Of a stretch of 64,000 nucleotides of DNA, positions 23,013 to 35,206 are shown piece by piece. Within the stretch, counting starts at the first letter, position 1; every line of letters starts with the position of its first letter. A program made the position numbers and the translations under genes. Under the pieces are notes generated by a model, which saw only the letters and a list, made by a program, of their open reading frames with translations, was not told the origin of the DNA and did no database searches. This stretch comes from Cystobasidium ongulense. Its lineage: Eukaryota > Basidiomycota > Cystobasidiomycetes > Cystobasidiales > Cystobasidiaceae. The stretch lies in assembly GCA_022835595.1 (NCBI GenBank), contig BQUP01000004.1, positions 744,001-808,000 of the forward strand, read 5' to 3'.

Positions 23013-24505
23013 AAAATGGATGGCCTAAGCAGGAAGCCTTTGGGCTTGTCTAAACAGCATGATATGTAAGCGCACCAGCTTCACATACGCCGTCTTACCT
23101 GGAGACTGACACTTCTGCTGTGTATACAGCTCGTAGTGTGTCGTTCTAGTGTAGCAACAAATTCAGACTTTCATGAGGCAATCGAAGCACCACTTATTAG
23201 AGAGAAAGATAGCAAGTGAACAACCCATAACGAATAAACAGCAGGGCTTTACATCCGCTCGAAAAGCGATGATGCCTTTAATCTGAACCGTCCAAACCAA
23301 GCATAAATAATGGGTCGCCTCTTTCTTTCGTTCGACCAGCGCCGGCGGCTCTTCTGAAGTGCCACTTCGATTATGAGCTATATGCTGCTAGCTTTCCCAG
23401 GCTGCTGCATCACTCTTCGAATATGCTGCTGTGTCCTTGTGATGGGTCCCGTCTGACAAAACCCTTCATCTGACCATAAAGCGAGCTTACAAAAAGTCAC
23501 GCATGGCCCTTGGCAAGTCTCGTAGAAGGAGGACGGCGCACCTTTTGATGTTTCATCGCTCGTATGCTCGTTGGCGAGGCAAGACCTTGTGATTTTCCTT
23601 GCTTCTCATTGCGGCCTGTTAGAGCACGGGGAAAAGCTCCATTCTCAACTCAACCACCAGTGTTAGCCATGCAGAATGTACCGAGATGAGCAAGTCTGGC
23701 CCAGCAAAGGTGTGCGGAAAGAAGACTGCTGGTTGTAGTAAAACCTCTAGATTGCCGGTAACAGTCAACCATGCTTAAATATGACAAGTGTGTAAGACTA
23801 ACATGATGTTGGGAAATACTGGCTAAACGCAACGACTTTCGCAAAAGTCCTTCTTTCGCACTCTACTTCTACGGGTTCTTGCAACAAAGTGGCACAGAAA
23901 CACAGGAGAAGAGGTGAGTAAGAACGAGAAATTATTGTCCATCTGCGTCCTAAGCTTTAGAGCATTGAGATTTCGAGATGTTGAAAAAGAAGCGCGAGGA
24001 GCTCATCATGAATGTCTATCGTAGTGGAACCCCTCGTTTCTGGGGAAATAAGAGTATTCATGTATCGTTTCGAAGGAATTGGGGTCGTCATTTGAAGGTT
24101 TTATGATTTGAACGAATAGCCATTACCGGCGGAACTTCACGGACATATTACAGCACAAAACTGAAAAATCGACGTCTTGCAAATAAGGATAAAATAGGAG
24201 GTGTGATGAGTTGGAAGAGAAAGAGACGGAGGGAGGGCCAGGGTATTGGTAGAAACTGCTGCACTACTGTAGGCAGGGGCGGGAAACAGCTTCAAGGGGG
24301 GAACTGTCCATGTATATATTGTATGCGCATTGCGCAGTGTTTGACAAAGCGCTATAAACGAATGTGTTTGAGGAGGATCCTGATATTAATCTTTTAGAAC
24401 AATGTCCTTCAGGCCTTCTCTTGCAGTCGAAGAACAAGGCATTCCGCAGTTTCTGCACAAGCGGGTCTATACTTGTTTGGAGAGCCTAGCAACTTTTGAA
24501 GGCTT
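23013..24505. other. 1.5 kb convergent intergenic region
   Basis: It lies between the 3' ends of the TOM6-like gene and the acyltransferase-GT2 gene. Both strands are broken by stops. No spliced frame, tRNA or repeat was recognised. It probably holds two 3' UTRs and spacer; a non-coding RNA is possible but unsupported. Confidence 0.45.
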
Positions 24506-27500
24506 TTATCGCTTTTGAATAACTTCGAACTTGCCGAAATCTTCTGACGACATGGCCCAAATGGCAGCGAGACCTTCGGATATAGATGCAAAAGGCTGGA
24601 TAAGGATACCAGGAATGAGATGAATGGGAATCATCCACCACTTTTGCCCGTAATCGAGTTCTTGGAACCTGGAGAGTAGAGGAAAACGCAACAAGTCAAA
24701 ATGGGGTCACAGACAGGACAATACGGAATTCGACAAATTCGAAAAATGACTTACAAAAGTCCCCATGTGTAAATAGTGTAGAAGGTGATGAAGCAGAAAT
24801 TGGCAATGACGGCGAGCCAGAGCGGTGTGAGAGACTTGTCGATCAAAGTGAATGGCAGATTGATGATGGTGACAGCGAGTGTAAAGACACCAACTGTCCA
24901 CAGATTGACGGCGAGATGCGGCAGACCGTACATTCCCTTGATGTCTCGAATACCCATATACCAACGACGACGTTGCTTTAAGAAATCACGCAGTGTGCCG
25001 GGCGATTGTTCTCGAACGACACCGTGAACACGACCGCATGTGAAGCCACGTCTCCAGGCTGGAGGAAAGAGAAGTGGGTGAGTAAATAGACTTTATTATG
25101 CGCCAATCTAAATCACTGCTTACCATCCTGAGAGAACTCGAAATCTTCTGCCAATGAGCCGAAATCCCAGGTACATTCATTTTCCATCTCACCATTTGTC
25201 AAGAGGAAAGAACCATGAACACCGAAGACAGGTCTTTGAATAACAGTATTTTGGAAATGGAAGCGGGCCAAATCATCACCGACGCGAATACCATCTGCGA
25301 CTGTAAAGTACCAATTCTCCCAGTACCCTTCACCATTGTAAAGAATGATACCTTGACCGAAATGATGAGGAGTATATCTGATGAAATCAATGCATCTTCT
25401 GACACTCTCGGCATCTGTGACTGATTCTTCGTCCATATGCAAGATCCAATCATAAACACCTAGAGAGACGTGATAACGGAGGTAATCGAGAGCACGAGCC
25501 TTGTACTTTGCTTTCCCAAGAGGAGAGACGTAATCCTTGGGGCACACGATATTTTGTAGATCGGGATAGACATAAGGTTCATCTGTAAGAACAATAGTCT
25601 TGATAGCAGGGTGATACTTCTCGAGCTTGACAAGTTTATTGTAACCACGTCGTACGGCATTCTCATTTGATCCCTTTGTAACGAGGACAATGAAAAAGTT
25701 TCGAATATGCTCTCTGCAGACTGGTTTCTTGTCCATTTGCTCCTTTGTAGGAGCCCAATCAGGAGTCATGAAACCGAACCAACCAGCCAAGCAATTGGGT
25801 AGAGACAAGATCCAGATAAATCGCCATAGAGTAGAGAATGTCATTCCGTCCCATGTCCATTGACCGGTAGGATGATAGATAGTCCAAAAGACGGTCATTC
25901 CAGGAATAAAGAAGAGATGGAAGACCCAAGACCACTGTTGCCATTTCAACAACCTATGGCATCTCATAGCTTCCTTATTGCCAGAGATGTCGGTAGTCCA
26001 TCGAGTAGAGTGGAGCTGAGCTAGTACTTCAGGGTCGGTAGGCGTAGGAATGGGAGGTCGAACTGTACGAGTTCTCCAGTGTAGGATAGTCCAGGTGGTA
26101 GACTTAATATCGGCCCATTTGGTAGACATGTTCTTTCCTGTTCCGTGAATAGCTCTTGCAGGTCCGTGAATGAGTACATCACCCATGTGTCTAACAAATT
26201 TGAGTGGAATAGCAGAAGCATTCTTTGGTTTTGTGACGAAGAATCCATCCCAAATCCATTTACCGAGCTTCAAACCAATTCTATCGAGGACGTGATAAGC
26301 GATCCAAGCGACAAAGAAGTTGAACATGAGGCAAATGATGAAAGTAGGAGTGACGACATCCCAGTACGATCTTGAACCATTGTCGAGTGCGAGGATGAGA
26401 TGGGGCATGAGTCCATAGAGAGTCAAGAACTGCATGAGGTAGAAACCATAAGAGACCTTGCCGATCCAGACGAATAAACCCCAAGAGGCGAACCACTGCA
26501 TGGCATGCGAGACCTCAAGCCAGCTAGAAAGGGTTCGAAATGGACAGTCAGTATGTTTCTATGGCCACTCAAAGATAACCTTATGGACTCACATCATGAT
26601 GCATACTGCAGGGATCCAGTTTGACATGAACATGTATTGAGGCCAAGCGAAGTCCGGGTTCCAACCAAATCTACCATTGTTGATAGTGATATGACCGATA
26701 GCGTCATTTGCAGGTGTAGCTACGGAACCACCACCAGCAATCATAGATAAGGCTAAAGCCATGACGCAGATTTCAATAAGAATAGTAGGTTTCCAGTGAT
26801 CCTGCAATTTTCTGATGTATCCCGAAGCGTGTAGATCTGATAACCATAGACCAATAGCATAAAGCATATTAGGTGAACTAACATACCATAAACCAATGCA
26901 AATGACAGTGAATAGGGCATAACGTCCTTTCCAAGCCATAGGAGCCATCATAGCAGCTAGGATATAAACCATAACTGAACCCCAAAATTGATCATATGTA
27001 GTCCATAAAGCGGAACCAACATATAGAATCCATTGATGATTTTGATTGGTAAATAGATCCAGACAGAATTGTAAGAATCCAGCAAAATCTCCAATTTCAC
27101 ACCAAGTAGCTTCCCAAAGATTTGTAGGTCGTAAGAATTCCAAGTTTGCTGTAATAGCAGTAGAAGTTCCACCTAGTTCGCAGACTTGCCATTGAATAAA
27201 ACCAACTGCAATAGCAGGGAAAGCTAAACGAATAGATCTACGGAATAATGATGAAGAAAGAGATAACCATTTTGGACCTGCTGATCTAATAAGAGGAGCA
27301 CCGGGAATGACGGCACCGTGTGAGTCCTTTGCGACTTTAGGAGGGGCATATGCTGATCTTTGGAAACCATGTGCCAGTACACGACCTCCGAGGAGGAAGT
27401 ACAAGCAAACAGCAAGTTGACCATTTGTGATGAAACCTTGAGTAGAACCGTCCGCTAATACGTTGGGATATCGAATTTCCCAGGTAAGAGTTTTGTAATG

Positions 27501-29649
27501 ATGTGCGAAAATCATCAAAGAAGCCAGACCACGTAGACCATCAATCCAAGCTAATCGATTAACTCGAGATAGTACTACCGCAGCTTCTGGTCTCTTTCCA
27601 TCACCGGGAGCAGGGACTACTTTTCCTGCTCCTAAAGGTGCACCTTTTTCTCCAAGAGCAGGTGATGAAGGAGGAATGGGGTGATAAGATTTACCATCCT
27701 TTTCAGTTTCAGGAGTACCAAAATCGCGATACTTTTCATTTGGTGTATTGAGTGCATTGATTTCGTGCGAGGTATCGACTGATTGGCGCCATTCATTGTT
27801 GAGTGCCGTTCGAGAGGTATTGTAGGGTATATTGCCGTTGACACCGTCATGAGTACCAATGCTGCTTGTCCGGCTAGAGTCGAGACCAGGGTATGAGCCT
27901 GTTCTGAATCTGCCATAGGTGTTGTGAGATTGAGCGGATGAAGGCGAAGAAGGGTGGTAAAGTGGAGCATCGACGTAGCCGGTCGAGTTGTTGGCTGTTC
28001 GAGAGGCGTATAGCCCTCCGTCAGAGTACTGGTGACCAATGTCGGACTGCATAACAAGAAAAGAGATGAAGGCAAGTCGTCAGCATGCTTAGTCGCGGCA
28101 ATGACGGGCCGGAAAGGGTGGATAATGGGCAGGAGTGTCATGTCTGCTTATCGTCGCAACTGCATGGTGCTTATCGCAATGTACGCTGCCTAAGCGTGCC
28201 CTTGAGCTCGTTCGAGGGTCCACGCGCACCTCGGAGGCGGATGACGCGAGCGGGAGAGGGAGTGGAGTGAGGGAGAAGGACAAATACACACCTCGCTTCC
28301 ATGAGCTTGCGAGTCGCCTCCATTGGCATAACCTTGACCACCTGCAGCAGCTGCACCTCTAACTCTATAAGCAGATGGGCTTCTCGAATCCACCTTTGTC
28401 GAGCCATTGGAAGAAGAATCGCCGTTCGAGTCTCCATCGCCATCGTCGTTGGAATGTTGATTGCGAGAAGACGATGAAGCTTGTTGATGTTGAGGGTGAT
28501 GATGTCCCATGATAGGAGAAGAGGGTTCGTTGCCAAGATTAGTGTAAGCACCACCTTGGCAATGATATTTTCTGAGATCCTCATTCATTTGAGGCGATGC
28601 TCCTGATGAAGCAGGATCGGCATTGTAAGAATCTCGTCGACTGTCTAGGCCACCTGTAGGGGTACCATAGTCCGAGTAGCGTGCAGAGCCAGGGTTCAGG
28701 TTCGAGTTGCCTTGCTGCTGGTGTGCATAGTCGTCCTCGTATGCCGACATGTCCGAGTTGCGATTGTCGCCGTTGTTGGCATGCTGTTGCCTGTCGGCGC
28801 CAGTAGTGCTGTACATGGCGTAGAGCGGCGTGGGGCGCGGCTGTGAGGGAGTCAGGGATAGAAATGCAGAGTGTTAGCGAGTGCTTGCCTGGTATGCTGT
28901 TGTTTGTGCATGGACGTGCTGGAGTAGTGGCTCCCGAGCCGTTTACAAAGGCGAGTTATGCAATGGCTGGGTGGGGTTGTTGAGGGTGGTGATGGAAGGA
29001 AAGGACGGTGGGTGGTGGAGAAGGGCTACGTGGGCGATGCTGCATGTACAGTAAGTATTGCTGTGCTATGCCTGCTGCCTGTGCTCCGCCAACCCATGCT
29101 GACACTCGCCTCACTTGCCTCTGCACTCTGGCTGGCTGGCTCGAGTTTTGCAGCGCGGGCGTGATTGGCCTTCCTCGGGGGTGTGGCGATGGCGACGGGG
29201 AGGATAAGAGATGGAGAGTGGATGCGATGGATGTGATGGTGATGGTGATGGGGTGCATGTGTATGGCTTACCTCGACTATCTCTTCGCGCTCCTGATTGT
29301 GGTCTATGTCCTGCCTGTGCTGCTGCTGCTGCTGTTGTCGCGCTGACCCAGGCCGAAACACGCCTCCGATGGAGCTGGCAATGCTCGACAGCGATGTCGA
29401 CGGGCGATGGACGACGAGCTGGGGGATGGCCGCTCTTTGGGATAGATGTGGTGGTGGAAGAAAGTCGTCCTGTCGATAAAGGCCGTCGCTTGATGAGCCA
29501 GCCCGCGTCGACGGAATGTTGGGCGAAAATAAGAAGGGCTTTTGGGAGCGAGCGAGCTGTGTTTTGGCGGAGGCTTCTACGCGGCGAGATCGAGCGAGGT
29601 CAGACTGACTGTATGTGGGAGAGGACTGGAGCGGGAATGCAGAGAGCAA
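24506..29649 (-). CDS. Fusion of acyltransferase-3 (OafA-like) and egghead-type GT2 glycosyltransferase
   Basis: Six exons (29272-29649, 28292-28840, 26593-28046, 25124-26523, 24755-25058, 24506-24668) join in frame to 1415 residues. Residues 1 to ~470 are disordered and Ser/Gln/His-rich. Next comes a polytopic acyltransferase-3 domain beginning RLAWIDGLRGLASLMIFAHH, the OafA/NolL hallmark with the catalytic-type His, then about ten hydrophobic helices. From about residue 1080 there is a processive-type GT2 domain like Drosophila Egghead: NFFIVLVTKGSNE, YDWILHMDEESV (metal/UDP site), PHHFGQGIILYNGEGYWENW, GVHGSFLLTNGE, SLAEDFEF (catalytic-base ED), and LRDFLKQRRRWYMG (the Q-x-x-R-W-like block). 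C-terminal TM helices follow. The enzyme should transfer a sugar and an acyl group in one membrane complex, perhaps making an O-acylated polysaccharide or glycolipid. The acceptor and donors are unknown. All key motifs look intact. Confidence 0.88.
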
Positions 29650-31048
29650 TGAGCGAGTGGTAGTAATGTGGGTGTGTGTGTAGTGCAGTGTGGTGTGGTG
29701 TGTGTGGTGGTGTGGGAGAGAGAAGAGCGCGAGAGAGCACCGTCAGGCTGGCCTGCGCACGAGCATGCAACACGGCATCATATCTCACCTTGAGAGGGCC
29801 GATGCAGCACGACCTGGTGTAGAGACTGCAGCCTACTGTATTAGCTATCGTACAGCCTTGCTTGCTCTGTATTGGCTTGTCTCGAAGCAGCTCGACGACA
29901 GCCACGGCGTGCATGCATGCATTGCTCTCTATTTACACGAGTCGCCACCATTCTCCCAGGCCTACCGTCGCCATTATCAGTGCTATGTGTTTACGGTAGT
30001 TCAAGCTATCTCCAGTGCTAATAAAAGGTACTGCGCGCCTACTAATGTACTGTGAATGAGTTACTCTTGCTTTGCTTTGCTTTGCGCCTCGCTGACCTGA
30101 TCCTGTCCGTTCACTCGGAATGCAACGCCTCGTCGCGTCGTTGTCCTCATGTCCTGCGAAAATCCTGACTGAGAGCGTGCATGAGGCGACTGACATTCCA
30201 GTATACAAAATGACGGCAACAACAATAGCAAGCTCGGGCAAGGAAGTTTATTGCCATAATTACAATTTCACTACCATTGGTCACACAGCACAAGCTTGTC
30301 CTGATTACAACATTGCTGTAATGCTGATTACAGCAATATTGTTAACGCTGCCTAATTATCGATTGGGCCCTTTGCAGGACAAGCTTTGGGATCACTTTCT
30401 ACATCTCGCAGGTAGACTGTATGGAAGAGAAGCCCATTCTGTCGCCATAACATCCAACTGAGGGACGTGCCGCGGCGGTCAGAGAGGCGCATCTCTGAAG
30501 AGGCATATCGACGGACTGCGATCTGACAATTGAAGTCCAGACTGAAGACCTGTGGAAACACCAACCCCAAGCTTCAAACGACAATGCAGCCAAGAAAGTC
30601 TGTCAAATGTAGCCCCATCTGCCTCGTTGATGTACGATTTTCGACAGGAATAATCATAAGAAAGCTCCTTTCTACATACACCGAAGAATGTGCATAATGG
30701 TGCCCCTTTCCATAATCATATTCAGGGCAAGGAGGAGGTTGCGACGACTGACGAGCTCGAGTTGAAGGAGAGCAAGCAATGTCGTCTTGCTTTCCTTTCA
30801 TCTCTTATTGCTTCACGCTTGTTCACACACACTCTCTCTCTCTGTTCTCTCTTTTCTATCTGCACAGCTTCATTGACTCCGTCCAACAGGATAGACAAGT
30901 TTTGTCCGCGACGTGAAGCGTATACCATCGACGCATCTGTCTCCTCGCTATACAAGCTCGCTCCACCTCCTACCAATACTTTGAATCTCAACGGCAGCTG
31001 CAAGGACTTTCAAACCCTCAGTATAGCACTCTTCCCTCGAGAACAGTT
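29650..31048. promoter_or_regulatory. 1.4 kb divergent intergenic region with simple repeats
   Basis: Shared upstream region of the acyltransferase-GT2 gene (leftward) and the Ser-rich gene (rightward). It contains a TG-rich tract (about 29664-29715), a TTTGC pentamer run (about 30067-30085) and a CT-rich tract (about 30826-30860) of a kind common before fungal start sites. No coding frame here is convincing. Confidence 0.45.
29664..29715. repeat. TG-rich microsatellite
   Basis: Imperfect run of TG/GTGTGG units just upstream of the acyltransferase-GT2 start codon at 29649. It may lie in the 5' UTR or promoter. Alternating purine-pyrimidine tracts of this type are often length-variable. Confidence 0.7.
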
Positions 31049-33148
31049 ATGGCTCCTGCTTTCGTTAGTACCCTATTCTCCTCTAACCGCAATGGCGATG
31101 GTCCATCTACCTCTACGCAATCCACTTCGACGTCAAGCAGCCCCAATCGAAGCACTCTCACTTCATTGCGCAAATTCCGAGCTTCAGTGAATACTTCACT
31201 CTCTTCCTCTTCCACTAGCATAGTCGACAATCAGACAAATCAGGAGGGGAGCACCCCAAGCAAATCAGTGGATTTATCAGCCTCCGTTCCTGCTTCTTAT
31301 TCGTATAGGTATTCTGTGAGATCTAGCACTCCTTTATGGGGATCAATGGGTTCTAAATTAATCAAGAAATCATCTTCCAAGAGTAATCTTTCCTCCTCCT
31401 CCTCCTCGACTGCCGTCAGTGTCTGTACACCGTTTGTACACGACCGATCTTCAAACGACTCACCTGACGACCGAAACCTAGTTATAGAAGAAGAAGATTG
31501 CCAAGGAACGATTACTCGAGCTTCATTACGGCGTACACTATCTAGATTGAGTTTGAATGCACCTACTATAACAGGGCGTCAAGCTAGAGAACGAATGTTC
31601 ACTTCCTCTTCTTATAGATCTAGCTCTTCTTCGTCTCCTAGATTAGGACATACCGCAAATACATCCACAGCTACTGGAAAAGAATCGCCTAGGGTCTTGT
31701 CGCAATTTAAATTACCTAGATTACAAAGCTTTAGTCCTAGACTACGGTTGGATTTGAGTGATGATGAGAATGATAATGGACAGGAAAGAAAAAGTTTGAA
31801 GAGTTCTGTAAGCTCGTCATCGAAGGGACGGTCAACGAGAAGTACTGCTTCGAATTGTGGAGCGATATCGACATCCATACCATCAACTCCAATTCGTTCA
31901 TCGCCAATAACTCGTTTCGAATCTTCTTCATCCACTCAAAGTAGCAATACTGCAAATACCGATGATACACGATATAATGAATTAGCTAATTTGATTTCGA
32001 TAATTGAGTTAAATCCACCTCAAGCTCGCTCACCTAGAATTAGCGCTCCTAATACTCCTCCTTTAATATCCAAGAAATCATCTTTCTCTTTACGAAGAAG
32101 TACAACAAAACTCAAGAGTGTAACGATTTCACCTATTATATCACACCCTTCCACTCTTTCAAAAGATTCGCTAGATACAGGACTTGCTGCAGAGAAAGCT
32201 GTTTATCCTGCCACTGTCCAGCCAGAAAAGACCAAGACACGACGAAATCGTTTGATTAAACCTTCTAAACATCCTGTGGACGTACGATCTTATTCTTTTC
32301 CTCCTCCATCTATTATTCCACCTCCTTCGGAACAAGCACGTCTGAAATCTAGTAAAAGCTTGAATGACCTTCTTTCAACGCATACAAATATATTATTGAA
32401 AAAGAGACTTTCTATCGTTTCTTCTCAATATTCAAGCGGAGCTACGTGTGTTAGTTATAGTGAGGAATCTATGATTGAATCTTCTTATCCCGCTCTTTGT
32501 ACACCCCCTCGTACACCACGTAGCAGACATGCTTCGATTGAATGGTTCGTAGATTTTATAGCGAATGAAGATGAAAAGGTTTATACTGGAATTCAAGAGA
32601 TAGCTTGTGATGAATCTACTTTAATGCCGGATATTTTAGGTCCTCCTATCTCGCTCGTATCGGACAGAGGTTGGCTTGAAAAGGCAGGAGTGAGCTTAGG
32701 TGGGGGAGAGGAGGGAAATGACAATAAAAGATCAAGTGAGGCTTTTGATAGTCTTATGGATTTGATAGATTTTTTCCCTTCTCCTAATATCATCTCTACT
32801 TCCACTTTTTCCTCATCCTCGAAACAATCAAGTCCAAATTGTTCAATATGGTCTTTCCAACATACTGTTACATCTTCAAATAGCTATTCACCTAGTTCTA
32901 CTGCTCTTGTTACTCCTGCTTCAGAAGTTGGAGTTACAGTCCACACACCTGCTTCTAGCTATTTCTGTCACACGCCTGGACACGGAAGTAATGTTAATGT
33001 CGGTGATAAGGAAGGATATGGGATTGAAGACGAAGAAGGAAGAGGGAAAGAAAAGGGGTTGGTTGAGCAAGTCAATGCTAATGTTCTAGCTAGTCACAGA
33101 GCTTTGACGGAGGTCCTGTCAGGGGACTGTCTGAAGCGGACCGAATAG
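31049..33148 (+). CDS. Intronless serine-rich protein of unknown function
   Basis: A single 699-codon frame from MAPAFVSTLFSSNRNG, with no intron, which is unusual in this intron-rich window. It is extremely rich in Ser, Thr, Arg and Pro and is probably mostly disordered. It has several basic-directed Ser motifs (RRTLSRLSL, SRHASIEWF, LRRSTTKLKS) that look like PKA/AGC-kinase or 14-3-3 sites. Two more ordered-looking islands stand out: ARLKSSKSLNDLLSTHTNIL, and the acidic-hydrophobic stretch SIEWFVDFIANEDEKV followed by FDSLMDLIDFFPSPN. The latter contains hydrophobic-acidic clusters like those of activation or docking motifs. No known domain was recognised. Third-codon positions are strongly A/T, unlike most of the window. 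A signalling or transcriptional regulator is a guess. Confidence 0.8.
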   Translation: MAPAFVSTLFSSNRNGDGPSTSTQSTSTSSSPNRSTLTSLRKFRASVNTSLSSSSTSIVDNQTNQEGSTPSKSVDLSASVPASYSYRYSVRSSTPLWGSMGSKLIKKSSSKSNLSSSSSSTAVSVCTPFVHDRSSNDSPDDRNLVIEEEDCQGTITRASLRRTLSRLSLNAPTITGRQARERMFTSSSYRSSSSSSPRLGHTANTSTATGKESPRVLSQFKLPRLQSFSPRLRLDLSDDENDNGQERKSLKSSVSSSSKGRSTRSTASNCGAISTSIPSTPIRSSPITRFESSSSTQSSNTANTDDTRYNELANLISIIELNPPQARSPRISAPNTPPLISKKSSFSLRRSTTKLKSVTISPIISHPSTLSKDSLDTGLAAEKAVYPATVQPEKTKTRRNRLIKPSKHPVDVRSYSFPPPSIIPPPSEQARLKSSKSLNDLLSTHTNILLKKRLSIVSSQYSSGATCVSYSEESMIESSYPALCTPPRTPRSRHASIEWFVDFIANEDEKVYTGIQEIACDESTLMPDILGPPISLVSDRGWLEKAGVSLGGGEEGNDNKRSSEAFDSLMDLIDFFPSPNIISTSTFSSSSKQSSPNCSIWSFQHTVTSSNSYSPSSTALVTPASEVGVTVHTPASSYFCHTPGHGSNVNVGDKEGYGIEDEEGRGKEKGLVEQVNANVLASHRALTEVLSGDCLKRTE

Positions 33149-33754
33149 CAATATAAGAAGGAGGAGATGAAATTGGTCTCGGAATTTTGCATAGTATTGG
33201 GACTCCAGGAGCTGGTTCGCACATTGAGATGGAAATGATTCTGTAGTCGACTCGGATGGAATGAATTGTTATACAGTAGTAGTATCGTCTATGTATCTGG
33301 AAGGAGAGTGTAGCTTTTCGTTTTGCATGGCCCAGCAAAGCAGAAAGAAAGTAAAGTCAGATCTCCGATAAAGATAACTCAACCGTGAAACCTTGTTCTT
33401 GTCTTTGCATTTTAATTTCTGGGGTGATTGCTGGCGATCAGGCACCACTATTTGAAAAGAGCTTGGACAAGTCTTTTACAATCAGAGTCGACTTCTATTT
33501 CATCATTTAGCGAAGATCAAGTTGATGTTAATGCTGGAATAATAGTAGTGGTGATAGTCGCGTTATCTCTTATCTCTGCTTGTCTTCGTCCTTCCACTTC
33601 GCGGCATTGCCGGCACGTCTTTGCTGTCGAGTTTCCGCATCTACCTGCTTCAACTTGTTCCCAACTCGACCACCAACGTGCACGCCTCCAGCAGGCTTGC
33701 ATCTGCCAGTCGCACGCACACCACATCCACGGCAGTCACCGCCAATCCTGCAGC
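33149..33754. promoter_or_regulatory. Spacer before the single-pass membrane protein gene
   Basis: 0.6 kb between two rightward genes. An in-frame extension of the downstream frame reaches back to about 33428 but begins with no ATG and has poor composition, so 33755 was chosen as the start. It presumably holds the 3' UTR of one gene and the promoter of the next. Confidence 0.45.
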
Positions 33755-34940
33755 ATGCTCGACCTGCTCTTCACGTCCACTCCAGCAAGCTCGTCGCCAT
33801 CCACGCTCGTCCGCTCGGCATGGGAGCAGCTGCGTGCATTCGGCGTCGTCCCTCGGTCTCGATACACGACCTCGTGGGAAGGCCTCACCTTCAGGCAAGC
33901 CATCCACATGCCTCTGCCGCCTTATCTGTCGCCCTTGCCGGTCATATTCCGGATGCTGGCCTACGCCGTCATCACGCCGTTTGTCTTCTTGCTCTTTCTC
34001 GACGTCGGCGGATACATTGTGTGGAGGATCTACGAAGGCGTATCTTTGACTGGGACAAGGACGTGAGCATGCATTTCCACACATCTCCATCCTGATTAAA
34101 ACCCAAGCTGACTTGTATCAACCATCTCCCTGGCATTGCGTCCCTTTTCTCCACACGCCATCGTCGCATTACGCCATGTATCACAATCATGACACTGGAC
34201 ACAGCGCATTCTACAAGTTTCGAACATCGCCCGTCTTTACAAGATCACGCAACGGTTCACCTGTAATTAGTAAGAATGCATCAAAACCACTAGGTCCATC
34301 ACCTCCTAGATCACCAGAAACAAGAGAAACTTCAATTTCACCAATTTCAAGTTCTGCTTCTTTACAAGATGAAACGTACGGTATGAATAGTGATGGTGAA
34401 TTAGAAATTGTTCATCCTTCTTCTTCTTCTTCTTCTTCTCCTGGTGGTTACAATCATCCTCTACACTCCTCCATTGACAAGAATGAAAGTAACAGACACA
34501 GATCATCTGCAGTCTCAGCCTTGGAAACCTCGAATCTGGATAATTCAATTAGAAGAAGAGCAATCCATCGCAATTCTGCTTCTGGCGGTAAACGATTCTC
34601 GATGGGATCAGAAGATGGTGACGATGATGACAGTCGGCGTGAAGAAAGAGAACAAACACCGACTTCAACTTCATTAACAAGCAATCCTCCACATCTCACT
34701 CGATCCAATTCTCTAGGATTAGGTTTCAGTACCTCATCGTCAACTGATTCAGCAAACATGAATCGCACTGCTGCTGGACAGAACAACCCAACAATGTATA
34801 TTGCATCTTCGAATACTTCAAGAGTGACATCAGGTGATGATTTGGTGAAAATTGAAAAATCACCAGCTGGTTCAACTGCTTCTTCAAGCTATTTGGAAGA
34901 TGATGATGCTATTTTCGATGAAGCGAAGGAAATCAGATAG
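33755..34940 (+). CDS. Single-pass membrane protein with a long Ser-rich tail, unknown function
   Basis: Two exons (33755-34062 and 34205-34940) join in phase to 347 residues, starting MLDLLFTSTPASSS. Residues ~1-65 are soluble; a strong TM helix follows (MLAYAVITPFVFLLFLDVGG, then YIVWRIYEG). Past the splice (GTRT/AFYKFRTSPVF) the protein is low-complexity, with Ser runs, acidic patches (EDGDDDDSRRE) and basic patches (SIRRRAIHRNS), ending AIFDEAKEIR. No signal peptide was seen, so the N terminus may face the cytosol. No family was recognised. The tail has the same A/T-ending codon style as the upstream Ser-rich gene. The intron of 142 bp is longer than most here. Confidence 0.7.
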
Positions 34941-35206
34941 CTATTGAATTGTTATACTATTGATTACCCTTCTTTCTCACCATTTCTCACCACCTCTTCT
35001 CTAACCGTCTCTTGAGAGAGGCATGGCACGTGTAGCTTTTATTAGAATTACAAGCCAAAAAATCAATACACGCAGGATAAGTTTCAGTTTGCAAATCTTT
35101 TGGTATCAGTGAGAAATATGGATAAAACAGTACACGACAAGCACAATCGGTTCTTTGTTGAAGAAGGGATCGAGATACAAAAAAAAGAAAGACGTTCAGC
35201 ATTAGA

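Noticed and set aside
29690-30055. 121-codon plus-strand frame in the divergent spacer
   Set aside because: It starts inside the TG-rich repeat, has no family resemblance and no matching codon style; taken as chance.
33428-33754. Longer N terminus for the single-pass membrane protein
   Set aside because: The upstream extension has no ATG in frame, and its Cys/His/Arg-rich text looks non-coding; 33755 is the first credible start.
24506-34940. Biosynthetic gene cluster around the acyltransferase-GT2 fusion
   Set aside because: The neighbours (TOM6-like, Ser-rich protein, single-pass membrane protein) show no pathway enzymes or transporter that would support a cluster.
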